Shown here: positions 7,733 to 15,830 of the stretch, one piece after another
How positions within the stretch are numbered: the stretch's first letter is position 1
Layout of the letters: the number at the start of each line of letters is the position of its first letter
Assembly (NCBI GenBank): GCA_964472905.1
Contig: CAYYMI010000011.1
Location: 1 to 55,004, forward strand
From: Hellea sp964472905
GTDB lineage: Bacteria; Pseudomonadota; Alphaproteobacteria; Caulobacterales; Maricaulaceae
Direction of reading: 5' to 3'
Length of the DNA stretch: 55,004 nucleotides
Made by a program: the position numbers and the translations under genes
The notes under the pieces: model-generated
The model's database searches: none
Told to the model about the DNA's origin: nothing
The model's input: only the letters and a program-made list of their open reading frames with translations

Positions 7733-8992
7733 TTGAGACAGATTCGCCTGACATCATCTGAGCAATCAATTATTGATCATATGGATGATAGCCAGACTGA
7801 CAAGATTGAAACGGTTGAGCGCTGGTCCTCGCAAAATTCAGGCTCACATAATAGAACCGGTCTTGATAGGATGAGAAACTTACTTTCTGATAGGTTTGCC
7901 TCACTACCAGGAAAGATCTCCGATATAGACTTACCCAAAGGTGAACATATAACTTCATCTGGCGGCGTGGAAGAAATCGAATATGCGCCAGCCCTCAAAG
8001 TCACAGTCCGGCCAGAGGCTCCTGTGCAGATCGTGCTAACAGGGCATTATGATACTGTTTTCCCTAAAGACTTTCATTTTCAAACCCCCGTAAGGGTTGA
8101 TGAGGATACTATAAACGGCCCGGGGACTGCAGATATGAAGGCTGGTCTTATGGTTATGTTGACAGCCTTGGAAGCTTTTGAGCAGTCAGATGTTGCCAAA
8201 AATATTGGGTATAATATTTTAATGAGCCCTGATGAAGAAATTGGGTCTCCCGGTTCGGCGCCAATATTAGCCAAACTCGGCAAACGTTCTCATGTTGGAC
8301 TAACGTATGAACCAGCTCTTGCGGATGGTTCTATGGCCGGGGCGCGTAAAGGCAGCGGTAATTTCTCGCTCATCATTCGCGGTAGGGCAGCCCATGCTGG
8401 GCGCGAGCATCACCTGGGACGTAACGCGATTGCTGCTATGGCTGAATTTATCGGCGGAATAGAAGCGCTCAATGGTCAACGTGATGGCGTTACATTTAAT
8501 ATCGCTAAAATCGACGGAGGCGGGGCCAGCAATATTGTGCCGGACCTTGCGATTGGGCGTTTTAATATCCGAATGAAAGAAACAGATGATGTCACATGGA
8601 TAGAGCAACAGCTTGATAAACTTATCACGGCTATAAATGCTAAAGATGGTATTCACGCTCATCTTCATGGGGGCTTTACGCGTCCGCCCAAGCCCATGTC
8701 ACCTGCCAATGCTCAAGTTTTTAACTGGGTCAAAAAAGCGGGGACTTTACTTGGACAGGAGATCAAATGGGCGCCCAGCGGCGGTGTTTGTGAAGGGAAT
8801 AATCTCTGGGCGTCGGGCTGTCCTAATGTCGATACGTTAGGTGTCCGTGGCGGTGATATTCATTCTGACCGAGAATATATGATAATTTCAAGCTTGACCG
8901 AACGGGCACGTTTATCGGCCGTCATTCTTATGAAAATCGCGAGCGGTGAGTTTGATGCGATTGCAGCTAAAAAGCTAGCTGTGAGCGCCTAA
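7733..8992 (+). CDS. M20-family metallohydrolase of the ast operon
   Basis: A 419-aa M20 peptidase/deacylase. The start is TTG, chosen because AAGGAG lies 7 nt upstream and no better ATG precedes the conserved core. Metal-site motifs are GHYDTVF (H105, D107), GPGTADMKAG (D134), SPDEEIG (E168/E169) and a C-terminal GGDIHSD. The middle, with RGRAAHAGREH, is the dimerisation lid. It is the first gene of an operon whose next gene starts inside its TAA (TAATG overlap). The neighbours make and use N-succinyl-arginine derivatives, so it may cleave succinylglutamate or a related N-acyl amino acid. That role is inferred from position, not shown by a motif. Confidence 0.9.
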   Translation: MRQIRLTSSEQSIIDHMDDSQTDKIETVERWSSQNSGSHNRTGLDRMRNLLSDRFASLPGKISDIDLPKGEHITSSGGVEEIEYAPALKVTVRPEAPVQIVLTGHYDTVFPKDFHFQTPVRVDEDTINGPGTADMKAGLMVMLTALEAFEQSDVAKNIGYNILMSPDEEIGSPGSAPILAKLGKRSHVGLTYEPALADGSMAGARKGSGNFSLIIRGRAAHAGREHHLGRNAIAAMAEFIGGIEALNGQRDGVTFNIAKIDGGGASNIVPDLAIGRFNIRMKETDDVTWIEQQLDKLITAINAKDGIHAHLHGGFTRPPKPMSPANAQVFNWVKKAGTLLGQEIKWAPSGGVCEGNNLWASGCPNVDTLGVRGGDIHSDREYMIISSLTERARLSAVILMKIASGEFDAIAAKKLAVSA

Positions 8993-10011
8993 TGCTTGTT
9001 GTTCGCCCCGCTATTTCAAAAGACATAGATGTCATTTGTAAATTGGCTGATCTTGCGGGAGCGGGGTTCACATCACTGGCTGTTGGACGCAAGGCCTTGG
9101 AAAAGAGACTGGCCAAATCTGTCAAAAGTTTTGTGGGTCCTGATGATATAAGTCCTGATCATCTTTATCTTTTGATGCTTGAAGATAGCGCCAAAAATGA
9201 AGTTGTAGGGATGAGCGCTATTAAAGCCCAAATTGGCGTGCGTGACCCCTTTTTCAATTTTAGAATATTAAATGTTGCTCAAAAATCCGATGTAACGGCA
9301 TCACGTTTTGATATGCAGGTCTTGGTACTTGTCAATGAATATGCCGGTGCGAGTGAAGTGGGATCGCTTTTTGTCAAAGATGGCTACCGCGGAACAGGGG
9401 CAGGGCGGCTTATCTCGCAAGCGCGCTATATGCTGATGGCTGCTATCCCGCAGCGCTTTGGCGAGACAGTTATCTCAGAACTACGCGGCCAAGTTTCAGA
9501 TACAGGAGCCTCTCCTTTTTGGGATGGGTTAGGGCGAAAATTCTTCCGAATGGATTTTAATGAAGCGGATAAAATTTCAGCAGAGCAAGATAATCAATTT
9601 ATTCTTGATTTAATGCCTAACCATCCGATTTATGTGGAGCTTTTACCCGATGCTGCCCGCGAAGTGATCGGACAGACTCATAAAGAGGGAACAGGCGCAA
9701 AACGATATCTGGAGTCCGAAGGATTTCGCTATAGCGGAGTTATTGATATTTTCGATGGGGGACCAAGCTTGAGTGCGCCCGTATCAGAGCTTCGAACTAT
9801 CCGTGATAGCCGCCTTTTTGAATTCCGGTCAGTGCCTTCAAGTGATGATGCAGTGATAAGAGCGTTGATAAGCAATGATAATTTCAAAGACTTTCGTTGT
9901 GTCCTGACGAAAATATATTTCGACGGTAATGTTGTTGAAATTGATGAAGCCAGCGTGAAAGCGTTAGGCTTAGCGAAGGATGATAAGCCTAGACTATGGA
10001 TTAAACGATGA
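8992..10011 (+). CDS. astA: arginine N-succinyltransferase
   Basis: Catalyses the first step of the arginine succinyltransferase pathway: succinyl-CoA plus arginine gives N2-succinylarginine. The 339-aa length is typical. The family N-terminus MLVVRPAISKDIDVICKLA is clear, as are the GNAT-like core segments SEVGSLFVKDGYRGTGAGRLIS and ARYMLMAAIPQRFGETVISELRG. Its ATG shares a base with the preceding stop, and its own stop overlaps astD by 4 nt, indicating tight translational coupling. Confidence 0.97.
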   Translation: MLVVRPAISKDIDVICKLADLAGAGFTSLAVGRKALEKRLAKSVKSFVGPDDISPDHLYLLMLEDSAKNEVVGMSAIKAQIGVRDPFFNFRILNVAQKSDVTASRFDMQVLVLVNEYAGASEVGSLFVKDGYRGTGAGRLISQARYMLMAAIPQRFGETVISELRGQVSDTGASPFWDGLGRKFFRMDFNEADKISAEQDNQFILDLMPNHPIYVELLPDAAREVIGQTHKEGTGAKRYLESEGFRYSGVIDIFDGGPSLSAPVSELRTIRDSRLFEFRSVPSSDDAVIRALISNDNFKDFRCVLTKIYFDGNVVEIDEASVKALGLAKDDKPRLWIKR

Positions 10012-11447
10012 GCGGGTTACTTTTTATAAATGGGCAATGGGTGGAAGGCCGCGGCGAAAGTTTTACGTCATTAAATCCATCTGATGGGTCAGATATATGG
10101 ACAGGCACCGCGGCATCACCAGACGATGTTGCCCTTGGTTTCAACGCCGCGCGTGAGGCTTTTGATGGATGGTCTTGTACGCCTTTGACTGAGCGTATGA
10201 CGATTGTGAAGCGCTATAAGGAGCTTGCCCTTGCCGCCAAGGAGTCGATGGGCGAATTGATTGCTAAAGAAACAGGGAAGCAATTATGGGACGCGCTCGG
10301 CGAAGGCGGGGCCCTCTCAGCAAAGGTCGATATTTCTCTGAAAGCTTACGAAGACAGAACTGGTGCAATGAGCCAAGACACTCCTTTTGGTCAGGCCGCT
10401 TTGCAACATCGCGCCCATGGCGTGATGGCCGTGTTGGGACCGTATAACTTTCCCGCTCATTTACCGAATGGTCAAATTCTGCCAGCTTTGATTGCGGGCA
10501 ATACGGTTGTCTTTAAACCGAGTGAACAGACGCCAGCTGTGGGTGAAGCTTTAATCAAACTTTATGCCGACGCTGGTTTTCCTGAAGGTGTTATCAATAT
10601 GGTTCAGGGTGCGCGTAAAACTGGCAGCGCAGTGCTGGATAATCCAGAGCTTGACGGTGTTCTGTTTACGGGTTCAGCTGGGACAGGGACTTTCATTCAT
10701 GAAAAATTTGGCGGACGGCCCGAAATTGTCTTGGCCCTAGAAATGGGCGGCAATAACCCGTTAATTGTCTGGGACGTGAAAGACGCGCAGGCAGCTGCCA
10801 GTATCATCGCGCAATCGGCTTATATCACGACGGGGCAGCGCTGTACCTGCGCAAGGCGCCTAATCGTACCAGATAATGAGCAAGGGTCCGCTATTATTGA
10901 GGCTGTCGGGGACTTTATCGACCGTATGAGTTTAGGAGCGTGGGATGAAGAGGCCACGATGGGGCCTGTAGTGAGTGCCGATATCGCAGCCTTTGTTGTC
11001 AAAAAAGCGGGTGAGCGTGGCGGGCTGGAAATCCGACCATCAACCCTATCGGATAAAGGCCCCGCTTTTGTCACACCAGGACTTTATGATGTGACTGGCA
11101 TTGAGGTTGAGGACGAAGAGATTTTTGGGCCTATTCTTTCGGTCACCCGCGTGGCGGATTGGGACGCTGCGATTGATGAGGCGAATAATACTAAATACGG
11201 ATTGGCTGCAGGGTTGATTTCAGATGATCCAAAACTATGGGATGATTTTCGATTGCGCATTCGCGCGGGTGTGGTGAACTTTAACCGCCCGACAACAGGG
11301 GCGGCGAGCTTTTTGCCCTTTGGCGGGCCGGGGGCCTCAGGCAATCATAATCCGGGGGCTTATTATGCGGCAGATTTCTGCGTGTGGCCAATGGCGAGTC
11401 AAGTCGCGGAGACGCCCGAAACCCTCCCCATGAAGGGATTGATATGA
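10008..11447 (+). CDS. astD: succinylglutamate-semialdehyde dehydrogenase
   Basis: NAD-dependent oxidation of N-succinylglutamate 5-semialdehyde to N-succinylglutamate. This is a 479-aa aldehyde dehydrogenase with a GPYNFPAHLPNG signature, a coenzyme-site FTGSAGTG, the catalytic glutamate in ALEMGGNNP and the catalytic cysteine in TTGQRCTCARR. The C-terminal FGGPGASGNHNPGAYYAADF is characteristic of AstD. It overlaps astA by 4 nt and astB by 4 nt. Confidence 0.97.
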   Translation: MSGLLFINGQWVEGRGESFTSLNPSDGSDIWTGTAASPDDVALGFNAAREAFDGWSCTPLTERMTIVKRYKELALAAKESMGELIAKETGKQLWDALGEGGALSAKVDISLKAYEDRTGAMSQDTPFGQAALQHRAHGVMAVLGPYNFPAHLPNGQILPALIAGNTVVFKPSEQTPAVGEALIKLYADAGFPEGVINMVQGARKTGSAVLDNPELDGVLFTGSAGTGTFIHEKFGGRPEIVLALEMGGNNPLIVWDVKDAQAAASIIAQSAYITTGQRCTCARRLIVPDNEQGSAIIEAVGDFIDRMSLGAWDEEATMGPVVSADIAAFVVKKAGERGGLEIRPSTLSDKGPAFVTPGLYDVTGIEVEDEEIFGPILSVTRVADWDAAIDEANNTKYGLAAGLISDDPKLWDDFRLRIRAGVVNFNRPTTGAASFLPFGGPGASGNHNPGAYYAADFCVWPMASQVAETPETLPMKGLI

Positions 11448-12781
11448 GTTTCGCAAGAGAAGCTAATTTTGACGGGCTCATCGGCCCGACCCATAATTAT
11501 GGCGGGCTGTCAGAAGGAAATCTGGCGTCGGCCAGTAATGAAGGCCTTGTGGCCAGTCCCAAAGCGGCAGCGCTGCAAGGCTTAGAGAAAATGAAAGCCA
11601 TGCATGAGGCAGGTCTCTGGCAAGGGATATTTCCGCCGCATCAACGCCCGCATTTGCCCACACTTACTCGCGCCGGCTATACGGGTTCTGATCGAGAGAT
11701 TTATAACAAGGCATGGGAGACCGCCCCGCGTCTGATGAAAAATTGCATGTCAGCGTCATCCATGTGGGCGGCGAATGCGGCCACGGTTAGCCCTTCTGCT
11801 GATACGGTGGATAAAATGCTACACTTCACCCCTGCTAACCTCTCGACCATGCTGCACCGCTCAATCGAGCATCCGCAAACACAACGCGCCTTAGAGACAG
11901 CTTTTCCCTTTGCCTGCGTTCATCCTGCTTTGTCTGAGCAATCGGTCTTTGCCGATGAAGGCGCGGCTAATCATGTGCGTCTCTGCGCCGAAAGAGGGGC
12001 GCAAGGGGTCGAGCTGTTCGTCTATGGCCGTGATGGTTATGCCGCTCACCGCCCCAGATACCCCGCGCGCCAAACCCGTCAGGCCAGTCAGGCCATTGCG
12101 AGGGCTCACGGCCTTAATCTCTCGCGGACGGTCTTTGCTCTACAATCCGACACCGCCATCGATGCAGGGGCGTTTCATAATGATGTTGTCTGTGTGGGCG
12201 CGCTACAAACGCTATTTTATCACGAAGCTGCCTTTGCCGACACAGCCGCGATGCAAGCTGATGTCACCCAAGCGGCAGAGGGGTTGTTCACACCCAACTT
12301 CGTTGAAGTGCCGAGCGCCGAAGTGCCTATTGCCGACGCGATTAAAGCCTATCTGTTTAACTCCATGCTTGTCCAAATGCCTGATAATGATCGTTTAACA
12401 TTGATAGCGCCGCTGGAAACACAAGAGAACGAGGCCACAAAAACCTATTGCGATAAACTGACCGCCAGTAACGGCCCCATAGGTAATGTGCGCTACGTCG
12501 ATGTGCGTCAATCCATGCGTAATGGTGGCGGCCCTGCCTGTCTACGTCTGCGCGTGAGCCTGACAGAGGCCGAATGGGCGCAGATCAATCCCGGTAATCA
12601 ATTCTCCATAGGTCTCTATGAAGAGCTCAAAACATGGATTAACGCCCATTACCGCGAGCAGCTTTCCCCAAAAGATTTGCTAGACCCCAGCCTCATGGAG
12701 GAGAGCTTTGTCGCGCTAGATGCGCTGACGAAAATCATGGGATTAGGGGATGGGTTTTATCCGTTTCAGACTAAAGTTTGA
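11444..12781 (+). CDS. astB: N-succinylarginine dihydrolase
   Basis: Hydrolyses N2-succinylarginine to N2-succinylornithine, CO2 and two NH3. The start is the ATG that overlaps astD's stop (ATGA), giving 445 aa and the family N-terminus REANFDGLIGPTHNYGGLS. Guanidine-hydrolase catalytic residues are visible: DEGAANH (Glu), GAFHNDVV (His) and NGGGPACLRLRV (Cys). astC and astE are not in the window, so the aminotransferase and desuccinylase steps must be supplied elsewhere or, for the latter, perhaps by the M20 hydrolase. By eye this gene is richer in G+C than its left neighbours. Confidence 0.97.
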   Translation: MSFAREANFDGLIGPTHNYGGLSEGNLASASNEGLVASPKAAALQGLEKMKAMHEAGLWQGIFPPHQRPHLPTLTRAGYTGSDREIYNKAWETAPRLMKNCMSASSMWAANAATVSPSADTVDKMLHFTPANLSTMLHRSIEHPQTQRALETAFPFACVHPALSEQSVFADEGAANHVRLCAERGAQGVELFVYGRDGYAAHRPRYPARQTRQASQAIARAHGLNLSRTVFALQSDTAIDAGAFHNDVVCVGALQTLFYHEAAFADTAAMQADVTQAAEGLFTPNFVEVPSAEVPIADAIKAYLFNSMLVQMPDNDRLTLIAPLETQENEATKTYCDKLTASNGPIGNVRYVDVRQSMRNGGGPACLRLRVSLTEAEWAQINPGNQFSIGLYEELKTWINAHYREQLSPKDLLDPSLMEESFVALDALTKIMGLGDGFYPFQTKV

Positions 12782-12800
12782 TGTAATAAATACTTTACAT
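12781..12800. promoter_or_regulatory. palindromic operator candidate 1 (ATGTAA-N8-TTACAT)
   Basis: ATGTAA, 8 nt, TTACAT, extended to 7-bp arms by flanking G/C. It overlaps the last base of the astB stop codon. It matches the second site at 18 of 20 positions. It is probably bound by the Cro/CI-type regulator encoded 560 bp downstream (inference). Confidence 0.6.
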
Positions 12801-12817
12801 CACTCATTTTTCTTTCT

Positions 12818-12837
12818 ATGTAAAAAATAGTTTACAT
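12818..12837. promoter_or_regulatory. palindromic operator candidate 2 (ATGTAA-N8-TTACAT)
   Basis: Same arms and same 8-nt spacing as the first site, with start points 37 bp apart. A TTTACA within it (12831-12836) and TATTAT at 12856-12861 (19-nt spacer) could form the promoter of the downstream pair, so binding here would block transcription. Confidence 0.6.
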
Positions 12838-12857
12838 TACGTCTGTGCCTAGACGTA
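12838..12857. promoter_or_regulatory. third palindrome (TACGTCT-N6-AGACGTA)
   Basis: A perfect 7-bp inverted repeat with a 6-nt centre lies directly after operator 2 and just before the Shine-Dalgarno of the next gene. Its sequence is unrelated to the ATGTAA sites. It could be a second regulator's site or an RNA hairpin in the 5' leader. Confidence 0.5.
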
Positions 12858-12878
12858 TTATGAGAGGAGACGGATATT

Positions 12879-13358
12879 ATGACGCGTATTGAGGATATGA
12901 GTGAGACTCAGTGTCAGAGCTGGATAACGCTACTAGCAGACGGGGCGGTATTTATCTGGATTTGGCAGAAAATGACCATCGGACTATCTCCTCAAGTGGT
13001 TCACAATGATATGGGTGAATTTGGAGCGCTTATCATCCGCGCTATTATCATTACCGTGATTTTACATGCTGTCATTGCCTCTATTTTTGAGCTTAGGAAA
13101 CGTAAAGAGGCTTATGAAAAAGATGAGCGCGATATTCAAATCGAGCATAAGGGCGCGCATGCAGGCTATGGTATTCTGCAATTTGGCGTGGGCGGCATTA
13201 TGTATATGATGTTCATGCATAATTGGCTCGAGGCGGATTATACGCCGACATTTTCGATGCAAACCCCCGTTGAGATTATATTTGCATTACTGGTGGTCAG
13301 CTATGTCGCTTCGCTCGTTAAATATGGGGTGATGATCTTTGCCTATCGAGGCGAGTAA
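12879..13358 (+). CDS. small multi-spanning membrane protein, unknown function
   Basis: 159 aa with about four predicted membrane helices: near residues 16-30, 48-70 (IIRAIIITVILHAVIASIF), 96-113 and 133-153. A charged cytoplasmic loop lies between (ELRKRKEAYEKDERDIQIEHKG). AGAGGAGA lies 8 nt before the ATG. It is followed by, and overlaps by one base, a Cro/CI-type regulator gene. Small membrane proteins of this sort are often found next to such regulators, but their function is not established. The operator-like palindromes upstream suggest that the pair is autoregulated. Confidence 0.85.
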   Translation: MTRIEDMSETQCQSWITLLADGAVFIWIWQKMTIGLSPQVVHNDMGEFGALIIRAIIITVILHAVIASIFELRKRKEAYEKDERDIQIEHKGAHAGYGILQFGVGGIMYMMFMHNWLEADYTPTFSMQTPVEIIFALLVVSYVASLVKYGVMIFAYRGE

Positions 13359-13588
13359 TGGGCGGCAAGAAAACCAAAATTACCAATCATATTCGGCGTA
13401 TCCGCTTGGCGCGCACTGATATGACTCAGGTCGAACTCTCGCGGCGGGTTCAGGCGACGCGGCAAACTATTATCGCGATTGAGGCGCAGCGCTACGCCCC
13501 GTCACTCGAGCTCGCTTTTCGTATCGCCTATGCGCTTGGGGAGCCTCTTGAGGATGTCTTCGACTTCGATCCGAGCGATATGGAGTAG
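13358..13588 (+). CDS. Cro/CI-type (XRE) helix-turn-helix regulator
   Basis: A compact 76-aa DNA-binding protein consisting almost only of an HTH_3 domain: NHIRRIRLARTDMTQVELSR, then VQATRQTIIAIEAQ as recognition helix and APSLELAFRIAYALGEPLEDVF as the supporting helices. Short regulators of this type are transcribed with a membrane-protein gene in many bacteria. Its ATG shares a base with the preceding stop (TAATG). The likely target is the pair of ATGTAA-N8-TTACAT palindromes in front of its operon (inference). It ends 4 bp from the stop of the convergent oxidoreductase gene. Confidence 0.9.
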   Translation: MGGKKTKITNHIRRIRLARTDMTQVELSRRVQATRQTIIAIEAQRYAPSLELAFRIAYALGEPLEDVFDFDPSDME

Positions 13589-13592
13589 GGGA

Positions 13593-14732
13593 CTAAATCC
13601 CTATTTGCGGGCAGATCAAAAACTTTTGTCCTGTGGCTTTAGCGTTATAGTGTTTGACCGTGTCGGCATCCAGCGCCTCAGAGAGCGAAATTTCATCCGT
13701 ATAATGGCTGGCAAATGTTGTGGTCAGCTCTTTGGCCACGCGCGCGCGCAGGCGGTTTCCGACCTCCATCCCCGCTTTGGCGAGGAAGTTTGGCATCAGC
13801 CATCCGCCAACCCCCCACGCCATGCCATAGCCGCGCGTCAACACTGTCGGGGTGAAATCGAGCGAGCCATAAAGATAGACCTGCTTATGCTTAATCGAGC
13901 CATAGATACTATAGGCGCCCGGCGTGCGTGCGGCGGCGGCTTCCATTGCAGTGAAAATGTCAGAGGCCAGCTGTCCGCCCCCAGTGGCGTCAAAGCCTAA
14001 GGTCGCGCCCGTAGCGTGAATGACGTCTGTGAGGTCAGCCATAAAGCTCTCATCGCTACTATTGACGATATATTTTGCGCCCAGTTTTTTGAGCATATCA
14101 ACCTGCTCTTGGCGGCGAACTATATTGACAATATCCACCCCGTCATCTTGGCAAATCTTATTGAGCATCACGCCCAGATTTGACGCGGCGGCTGTATGAA
14201 CAATCGCGCTGTGATTTTCCATGCGCATGGTCTCGAGGAAGGCCAAAGCGGTAAGGGGATTGACGAAACTCGACGCCCCCTCTTTGGCTGTATTTCCCGG
14301 CAGAAGCGGCATGCAGGATGCGGCGGGCAGGCAGACATACTGGGCGTACATTTGTCCCGACAGAGCGGCAACGGTTTTACCTATCAGGGCTTGCGCGGCG
14401 TCGCTCTCCCCTGCGGCGACAACGGTGCCGGCCCCTTCATTACCTACGGGCAGGGATTGGCCAATACGCGCTTTCATCACGCCCATGCCGTGTTCTGAGA
14501 CAGGCGCGGAGAGAACGGTGTCTTTGCCTTTACCCTTGGAGGAACAGCCCGACATATCGGTCCAACCAAACATAACTCCGTGATCTGATGGGTTAATAGG
14601 CGTAGCTTCGATTTTGATAATGACCTGATCGGCAGCGGGCGTTGGCATAGGTTTTTCAACCAATTCCATACGCAGCTCTCCATCTTTGGTAATGGTGGAT
14701 AGCATTTGTAGATAGGTGGCGGGTAGGGACAT
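13593..14732 (-). CDS. zinc-type alcohol dehydrogenase/quinone oxidoreductase-like (MDR) protein
   Basis: An MDR-superfamily protein of 379 aa. The ATG is chosen because TTGGAG lies 6 nt upstream; a TTG four codons earlier is less likely. It has an N-terminal GroES-like fold (PTPAADQVIIKIEATPINPSDHG), an AAGESDAAQALIGKTVA segment, and a Rossmann half with HTAAASNLGVMLNKICQDDGVD. The usual zinc ligands of alcohol dehydrogenases are not evident, pointing to the quinone-oxidoreductase side of the family. Substrate is unknown. It is convergent with the XRE gene and upstream of phhA on the same strand, but separated from it by about 110 bp. Confidence 0.87.
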   Translation of the reverse strand: MSLPATYLQMLSTITKDGELRMELVEKPMPTPAADQVIIKIEATPINPSDHGVMFGWTDMSGCSSKGKGKDTVLSAPVSEHGMGVMKARIGQSLPVGNEGAGTVVAAGESDAAQALIGKTVAALSGQMYAQYVCLPAASCMPLLPGNTAKEGASSFVNPLTALAFLETMRMENHSAIVHTAAASNLGVMLNKICQDDGVDIVNIVRRQEQVDMLKKLGAKYIVNSSDESFMADLTDVIHATGATLGFDATGGGQLASDIFTAMEAAAARTPGAYSIYGSIKHKQVYLYGSLDFTPTVLTRGYGMAWGVGGWLMPNFLAKAGMEVGNRLRARVAKELTTTFASHYTDEISLSEALDADTVKHYNAKATGQKFLICPQIGI

Positions 14733-14841
14733 GAGAAACTCCAAAATTGAAGGCAGTGTTTAGCCTGTTTAGTTACCTCTGTCTTGCGTAAAGGATGTTT
14801 GGAGACCATTCATTTTTTAATGAAACGGGTTTGATGATGAC

Positions 14842-15711
14842 TTAAGCCGCGCGGCCGCCTTTATTGGCGTAATCTTGTGTGCCCTTTGTATAGACGATGT
14901 CACCGTCCAAAATATCTGTAATGGGGTGGGTGTGTTTATCGCGGCTCATCTTTTCATAAAGAGGGCCAAAGTCTTGATAGGTGACATTTAGGAGCTGTTC
15001 GAAACTTTCAATTGCGAAATAGACCTGCTGAAAATCATTGATGCGGTAATCCGTATGCATAACGCGCTCAAGATCAAAGTGTAGACGATTGGGCGATGGG
15101 TCATCGACGGCAAATACGGATTCGGTTCGCGATGAGGCTATGCCAGCTCCGTAGATGCGCATCCCATCATCTGTTTTCATTAGGCCAAATTCGACGGTGT
15201 ACCAATAAAGCCGCGCGAGATTTTTAAGACAGTCATATTCTAGAGCGCGCAATCCGCCTTGTCCGTAAGCTTGCATATAATCGGCAAATACAGGTTGCGC
15301 CAATAATGGGACATGTCCAAATATGTCGTGGAATACATCAGGTTCTTGCAAGTAATCCATTTGGTCACGTCCGCGAATGAATCGTCCAGCCGGAAAGCGT
15401 TTATTGGCAAGATGGGTAAAGAACACATCATCGGGGACAAGGTGAGGAACCATGATAACTTCCCATCCCGTTAAGGCTTTAAGTTTTGGATTTAATTTGG
15501 TTAAGTCAGGAATGCAGCCCTGGTTTAAATCAAGCGCCGCGAGTCCGTCATAAAATTCAGTGACCGCTCGCCCTTTCAGGACATCTATTTGCTGAGCATA
15601 AAGCGTATTCCAGATGTCGTGTTCGTCTTTAGTATACTTTGACCAACGTTGCTCGATAATGAAATCTTCAGTGGGTGTTTGCTCGGCGATAATCGGGTCG
15701 TTTAGCGGCAT
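14842..15711 (-). CDS. phhA: phenylalanine 4-hydroxylase
   Basis: Monomeric, tetrahydropterin-dependent iron enzyme that converts phenylalanine to tyrosine. 289 aa, as in other bacterial PhhA proteins. The iron ligands are visible: H128 and H133 in PDVFHDIFGHVP and E174 in YWYTVEFGL. The pterin/substrate loop RFIRGRDQMDYLQEPD precedes them, and YGAGIASSRTES follows. No strong Shine-Dalgarno is visible before the ATG. No pterin-recycling gene (phhB) is adjacent. Confidence 0.97.
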   Translation of the reverse strand: MPLNDPIIAEQTPTEDFIIEQRWSKYTKDEHDIWNTLYAQQIDVLKGRAVTEFYDGLAALDLNQGCIPDLTKLNPKLKALTGWEVIMVPHLVPDDVFFTHLANKRFPAGRFIRGRDQMDYLQEPDVFHDIFGHVPLLAQPVFADYMQAYGQGGLRALEYDCLKNLARLYWYTVEFGLMKTDDGMRIYGAGIASSRTESVFAVDDPSPNRLHFDLERVMHTDYRINDFQQVYFAIESFEQLLNVTYQDFGPLYEKMSRDKHTHPITDILDGDIVYTKGTQDYANKGGRAA

Positions 15712-15830
15712 ATTATGAGTTTAAGAAAATGGAGTGAAAAATCCTTACAAGAAATATCTATAAATCAGAAAATTGTTCTAAGGATTTCAACAGAAAAACT
15801 CCAGATTAGAAGATTAATCTCTCATGGTTG

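Noticed and set aside
13593..14744. Several open frames of about 70-120 codons on the strand opposite the MDR gene
   Set aside because: They are shadows of the G+C-rich MDR gene, with no ribosome-binding sites and no recognisable products.
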